From contig NW_024104426.1 of NCBI RefSeq assembly GCF_003945595.2, forward strand, positions 682,001-746,000: DNA of 64,000 nucleotides, written 5' to 3'. Position numbers and translations under genes: made by a program. This stretch comes from Pipra filicauda (Eukaryota > Chordata > Aves > Passeriformes > Pipridae). The notes under the pieces were generated by a model. The model was not told where the DNA came from. It saw nothing but the letters and a program-made list of their open reading frames with translations, and did not search any database. Below are positions 60,471 to 64,000 of the stretch, piece by piece; within the stretch, counting starts at the first letter, position 1, and every line of letters starts with the position of its first letter.

Positions 60471-61932
60471 GGATGGGATGGGGCTCAATTTAGGATGGAT
60501 GTGATTTCCCCCTCCCTTGGCACACCCGTTTTGGCCTCTTCCCCTCCTGCCAGCTCCTCTTTCAAATCTGGCAACTGCGTGGGCACCTGGTCTCCGATTG
60601 CAAAGGCAGGATATACGGTTTCCGTGGAGGCCATCAGCAAATAGCTGTGGCTACGTAACCCTGGCAGAAGAAGGGATGAGGACAGAGAGGCATCCTGAGC
60701 AAAGCAAAGCCCCCAAAACGTCATCCAGAGGAGCACGGGGTGGGGGGGGAGGTGCAGACTGGGGCATCTGAGGACAGCACATGCTGCAGCTGGCACAGAC
60801 ACGGGGGGCCCATCTCATGCCATACAATGCTCTGCTGCCAGGACAGTCCCCTCGTGTGCTGCCCAAGGGCATGGGGTGGCAGGGGTTGAATACGCCCATG
60901 AGACATCCGTGCTGGTGATCTGGGGTGTCGCTGGGACATGGCATGAGACATCACCATGCAAGTCAGAGTTTGTCTCTTAGAAAACTGTTTAGGTTTGAAG
61001 TTAACCCTGCAGCTGCAAGGGAGCCATTGTGTGCACAGTGAGCTCCCCTCTGCTGTGGGAAAACCTTATGTCTAGGTCCTGTGCAGTTTTTCCTCTTGGT
61101 TTAGAGGATTTTAAGAAATTCCCCTTGTACTAGTGCCTTTAGATCGTATAACACCATTGTTTTTCCTTCTCTTGGGTAGATTATCAAATTTGACATATCC
61201 ATAAATCAGAAGGGACCACTGTGATGATCTGCTCTGCCATGAGCCCAGATCAAGCCTGCTAAATGTCTCCCAGAAAGTCATCACCATGTACGGTGTTGAT
61301 TCTCTTCCATGCTAAAACCTCCCTTTTAGGCTTGAATTTGGCCATGACTGGGTGCAGACCAGAGTGAGGTGGCGGGGGGGGATGTGACCAACTGCTGATC
61401 ATCTTGCTATCACAGGCTTTGGCCACACAACTGACCCCTACCACCCCAGAACCAAGTTCCCATGGGGTGATGAGAGTCCCACAGGCCACAGACAGAGCCC
61501 CAAAGGCCCTTTTGCTGAAGGTCTCCTCCAGCTCAAACCCTGCCTGATGGGGAGATCAGAAGCAAAGCAGACAGGGATCCTGCAGCTCCCCATCCTCATG
61601 CCCTGCTTTTCCTTTGCCCTCCTGAGGGCTTTTTGAATCCAGTCCAAGTCACCCTTGGGACCTGGAGGGCTCAGAAGCAGATCCTGCACACAGAAGTAAT
61701 AGGTGGGTCTGGTACAACCCCATGTGGCATCAGTCTCTTGGCCAGCTCGTTGCACTCAGTATGTCTGTCCACTTCATTAGGCACTGTGTCTCCTGGGGAC
61801 AGCACAGCTCCAGCATCCCCACTGCATCCTTTGCCTGCACTCTTCCATCCAAAAAATAATCCCACCTCCCTGACAAGCACCTTCCTGGCCCTCTGGGGAT
61901 GTTTTCACAAGGTGCACTTCTGCCAACAGATA

Positions 61933-62117
61933 TTCATAGAATCATAGAATCATAGATTCATAAGATCATAGACTTGTAGAATCACAAAACGGTTTGAGTT
62001 GGGAGGGACATTAAAGACCACCTAGTTCCAAGCCCCTGCCATGGGCCGGGACACCTTCTGATAAATCAAGTTGCTCCAAGCCTCATCCAGCCTGACCTTG
62101 AACACTTCCAGGGATGG
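61933..62117 (-). mobile_element. CR1 LINE 3' end with expanded tail repeat
   Basis: Reversed CR1 3' end. The normal tail octamer is expanded to about six variants (TCATAGAA, TCATAGAT, TCATAAGA, TCATAGAC and others) before ACGGTTTGAGTTGGGAGGGA. The body is only about 130 bp. Confidence 0.92.
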
Positions 62118-62900
62118 GGGATTTCTCCTGGCTCAAGCTTTGGCACCTCCCCATCCCACAGGATGGCAGTGATGTGTATCGCAGCCTGAACTGTCCCAGC
62201 AGTATAAAACCAGCATGTGCTTCCCTCACCATGCACCCAAAAGACGCCAAACACCCAGGAGAGGATGAAATATGTGGGGCATCCCCTCCTCAGCTCCACT
62301 GCAAAGGCCACATGGCATAAACCACCAATGGTTCCATGTGCCCACAGGGTTGGAAGCCACCGTGACAGCGGACAGAAGTGTCCCCAGCAGCTGCTCATTG
62401 CTGAGCCTGAACAGCACTACCAGCTCCTGCTCACTGGGGTCCTGCTCCTGCAGAGAAGGGATGCAGCGGGTGGGCAGAAAGCAGCCACTGCCTGTGGAGA
62501 CAAGCAGCCCCTGGCTGGGTGCTTGGGCAAGTTCACTGGTGCCAGTGCCTCTGCCCAGCCCTGGAGGGCTCCCAGAAAGGGAACAGCAGTTTATAAACTG
62601 GTGCTCCTTCCCTCTTGCACTCTTTCTTTCTGTGGTTCCCTGCCAGCTCCGGGAGATTAGGCATACAAGATCTTAATTCCCTAAATACATCTCTAATTTG
62701 CTCCAGCATGACACTGCCCTTCTGTTGAGTGAAGCGTGCGTCAAGGCTATGCCCATCCCCAGCCACAAAATCCCTCCTGTGCCTGCATGGACAGGGCTAC
62801 AGATCCCTGTGACATCCACCACCCTGCACAGGGCAGTGGGAGCAGTGGAGGGAGGGACAGGCGCCCTTCAGGGCTCAGGAGAAGCGCCCTGATGGTTTGC
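62118..62900. other. Intergenic DNA, nothing recognised
   Basis: GC-moderate DNA between a CR1 copy and an AT-rich element. Overlapping short open frames only. Confidence 0.4.
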
Positions 62901-62904
62901 AGAT

Positions 62905-63125
62905 GTGATTTCATTTTTCAATTGTTTCTAATTTGTTTGGCTTTGGTTTATTTATTTTTTTTATTTTTTCAATTCTAGAAAAGAGACAATTTCTTCAGGG
63001 AGTGTTAGCCATGAGTCTCATTTGGCATTGTTTTCTAGTCAATTGGTTTTGTCTTGCATTATTAGGAATATTATATTACATAATGATAAGCCACTTATTT
63101 TGGGGACTATAAAGGGAGGCAGCGT
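62905..63125. promoter_or_regulatory. AT-rich candidate enhancer
   Basis: Dense homeodomain cores: TCTAATTTG, GTCAATTGG, GCATTATTAGG, ACATAATGATAAGCC, plus CAATTGTTTC. It sits directly before a MIR-like SINE relic. This is one of the most convincing enhancer-like blocks in the window by motif density. Confidence 0.4.
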
Positions 63126-63164
63126 GGGCAGCACCAGCCGCCCTCCCCACTTCGTCATCTGCCC

Positions 63165-63240
63165 TTGATCTGACCTTCAGCAGGTCTGTCATCTCCCTGG
63201 GTCTCAGTTTCCCCTCCTGTAAAACAGGGCTGATCCCCGC
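63165..63240 (+). mobile_element. MIR-like SINE relic
   Basis: Reads TGATCTGACCTTCAGCAGGT then GGTCTCAGTTTCCCCTCCTG and TAAAACAGGGCTGAT. These match in order the MIR tail (GTGACCTTGGGCAAGTC, CTCAGTTTCCTCATCTG, TAAAATGGGGATAAT). MIR-type CORE-SINEs are ancient in amniotes and rare in birds. Confidence 0.65.
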
Positions 63241-63489
63241 TCCTGCTATTAGCTTAAGAGTTTTTCCATCCTTAAGTCATAAAAAGAGGAGTTTTTCCCC
63301 TTTTTTCCAGCCTGAGGATCTTCCATACCTTTTCTATCGTGGCTGAAAGCCATTGGAGTCTGAGCAGGTACAACACTGTACCAAAGCATCTCTGATCTCT
63401 GCAGATCTAAGCTGGGGATGAGAAGTTAAGATGGAGATGGGAAGGAGTCGCTCTGCCCACAGAAGCATTTTCCAAAAGCACTGGACATG

Positions 63490-63620
63490 TGAAAACAGGA
63501 AACCGTAATTGAACTAAATCTGCCTCTTTAACCTCATTATTAGGATTGGGATTATATGCTTCGGAGAAAATTCAGCCGCTGTTTAAAATTTGGGAAGCTG
63601 GAGCTGAATGCCAGCAACCA
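63490..63620. promoter_or_regulatory. Candidate element with OTX/K50-type sites
   Basis: Contains CGTAATTGAAC, TCATTATTAGG and GGATTGGGATTATATG. The GGATTA at 63549-63554 is a K50-homeodomain site on the reverse strand (TAATCC). Repeat-free and without coding potential. Confidence 0.33.
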
Positions 63621-64000
63621 CAGGGGGGAGAGGGAATGTTCCTGTGCTTGGTGAAAAGTCCAGCTGGAAGGAAAGACAGGGTGGCACAGGATGGGGGTTC
63701 AGCCTGGTGCCCTTTCCAGACAGCATCAGGCTGCTGCTGGGGGTAGCGCTGATAATCTCTGGGGAGCCTGGTAATTTGCTCTCTCTGCCTGAAGATTAAA
63801 GCAAATTTTCCTTCATTTCCATATTTAAAACTGTGTCCACATCCAGTTGGGAAAGATGACAGTGTCTCAGGTTACTTTGCACACTTGAGCTGCACTAAAG
63901 CTCCCGTAGATCCGGCCTCTGCCACCTCTGCTCTCCCCACACAGCACCTGGTGCCCTCAGAAAACCTGACGGCTTTGGCCACAACAGGAATAGCAAAGTC
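63621..64000. other. Right edge, nothing recognised
   Basis: GC-moderate intergenic DNA. No SIX1 exon is visible on either strand. Confidence 0.5.

Larger units (their letters stand above)
56602..61932. other. Gene-poor intergenic DNA
   Basis: Contains a CTCF-like site, a CACTCCC minisatellite, a GT microsatellite and three enhancer-like segments, all listed separately. No coding exon was recognised. Confidence 0.4.

Noticed and set aside
60000..64000. SIX1 gene at the right edge
   Set aside because: Expected next in the vertebrate gene order, but no SIX-domain or homeodomain peptide is present on either strand right of SIX6.

Overview
The window looks like avian genomic DNA. It carries several CR1 LINE 3' ends with the typical bird tail, short introns, GC-rich CpG islands, and the conserved vertebrate SIX6OS1-SIX6 gene neighbourhood (human chromosome 14 C14orf39-SIX6-SIX1-SIX4). 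No species can be named from the sequence alone.

Layout. (1) 1-15.8 kb: the 5' half of SIX6OS1 (C14orf39; a meiotic synaptonemal-complex protein) on the minus strand. Seven small exons were recognised by conservation and splice sites. The initiator ATG is at 15759 and the 3' part of the gene runs off the left edge or was not recognised. (2) 15.8-26.2 kb: the head-to-head intergenic interval. It holds a CpG island at about 18.5-19.1 kb with a YY1-like start-codon motif, a long GGAAA microsatellite, smaller CpG-rich patches, and TAAT-rich, probably regulatory, DNA. (3) 26.2-29.2 kb: SIX6 (Optx2), complete on the plus strand. It has two coding exons (26739-27310 and 28409-28577), a 1.1 kb intron and a 246-residue product with SIX domain and K50 homeodomain. 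The promoter is a TATA-less CpG island with two CCAAT boxes. (4) 29.2-64 kb: gene-poor DNA with no recognised coding exon. It contains six CR1 fragments (all right of 38.3 kb), two MIR-like SINE relics, an orphan CpG island, a good CTCF-like motif, simple repeats, and AT-rich islands with clustered homeodomain sites that look like conserved non-coding elements. In the human order the next gene would be SIX1. It is not in this window.

The two genes are not functionally linked. SIX6 is a transcription factor of the eye field, retina and hypothalamic-pituitary axis. SIX6OS1 acts in germ-cell meiosis. Their shared interval and the flanking desert are where cis-regulation would be expected. I found no novel multi-gene system. 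The most unusual signals are a near-perfect 20-bp hairpin in the SIX6 intron, a strong-Kozak ATG in the 18.5 kb CpG island, SINE relics beside putative enhancers, and two unusually long open frames in the desert.
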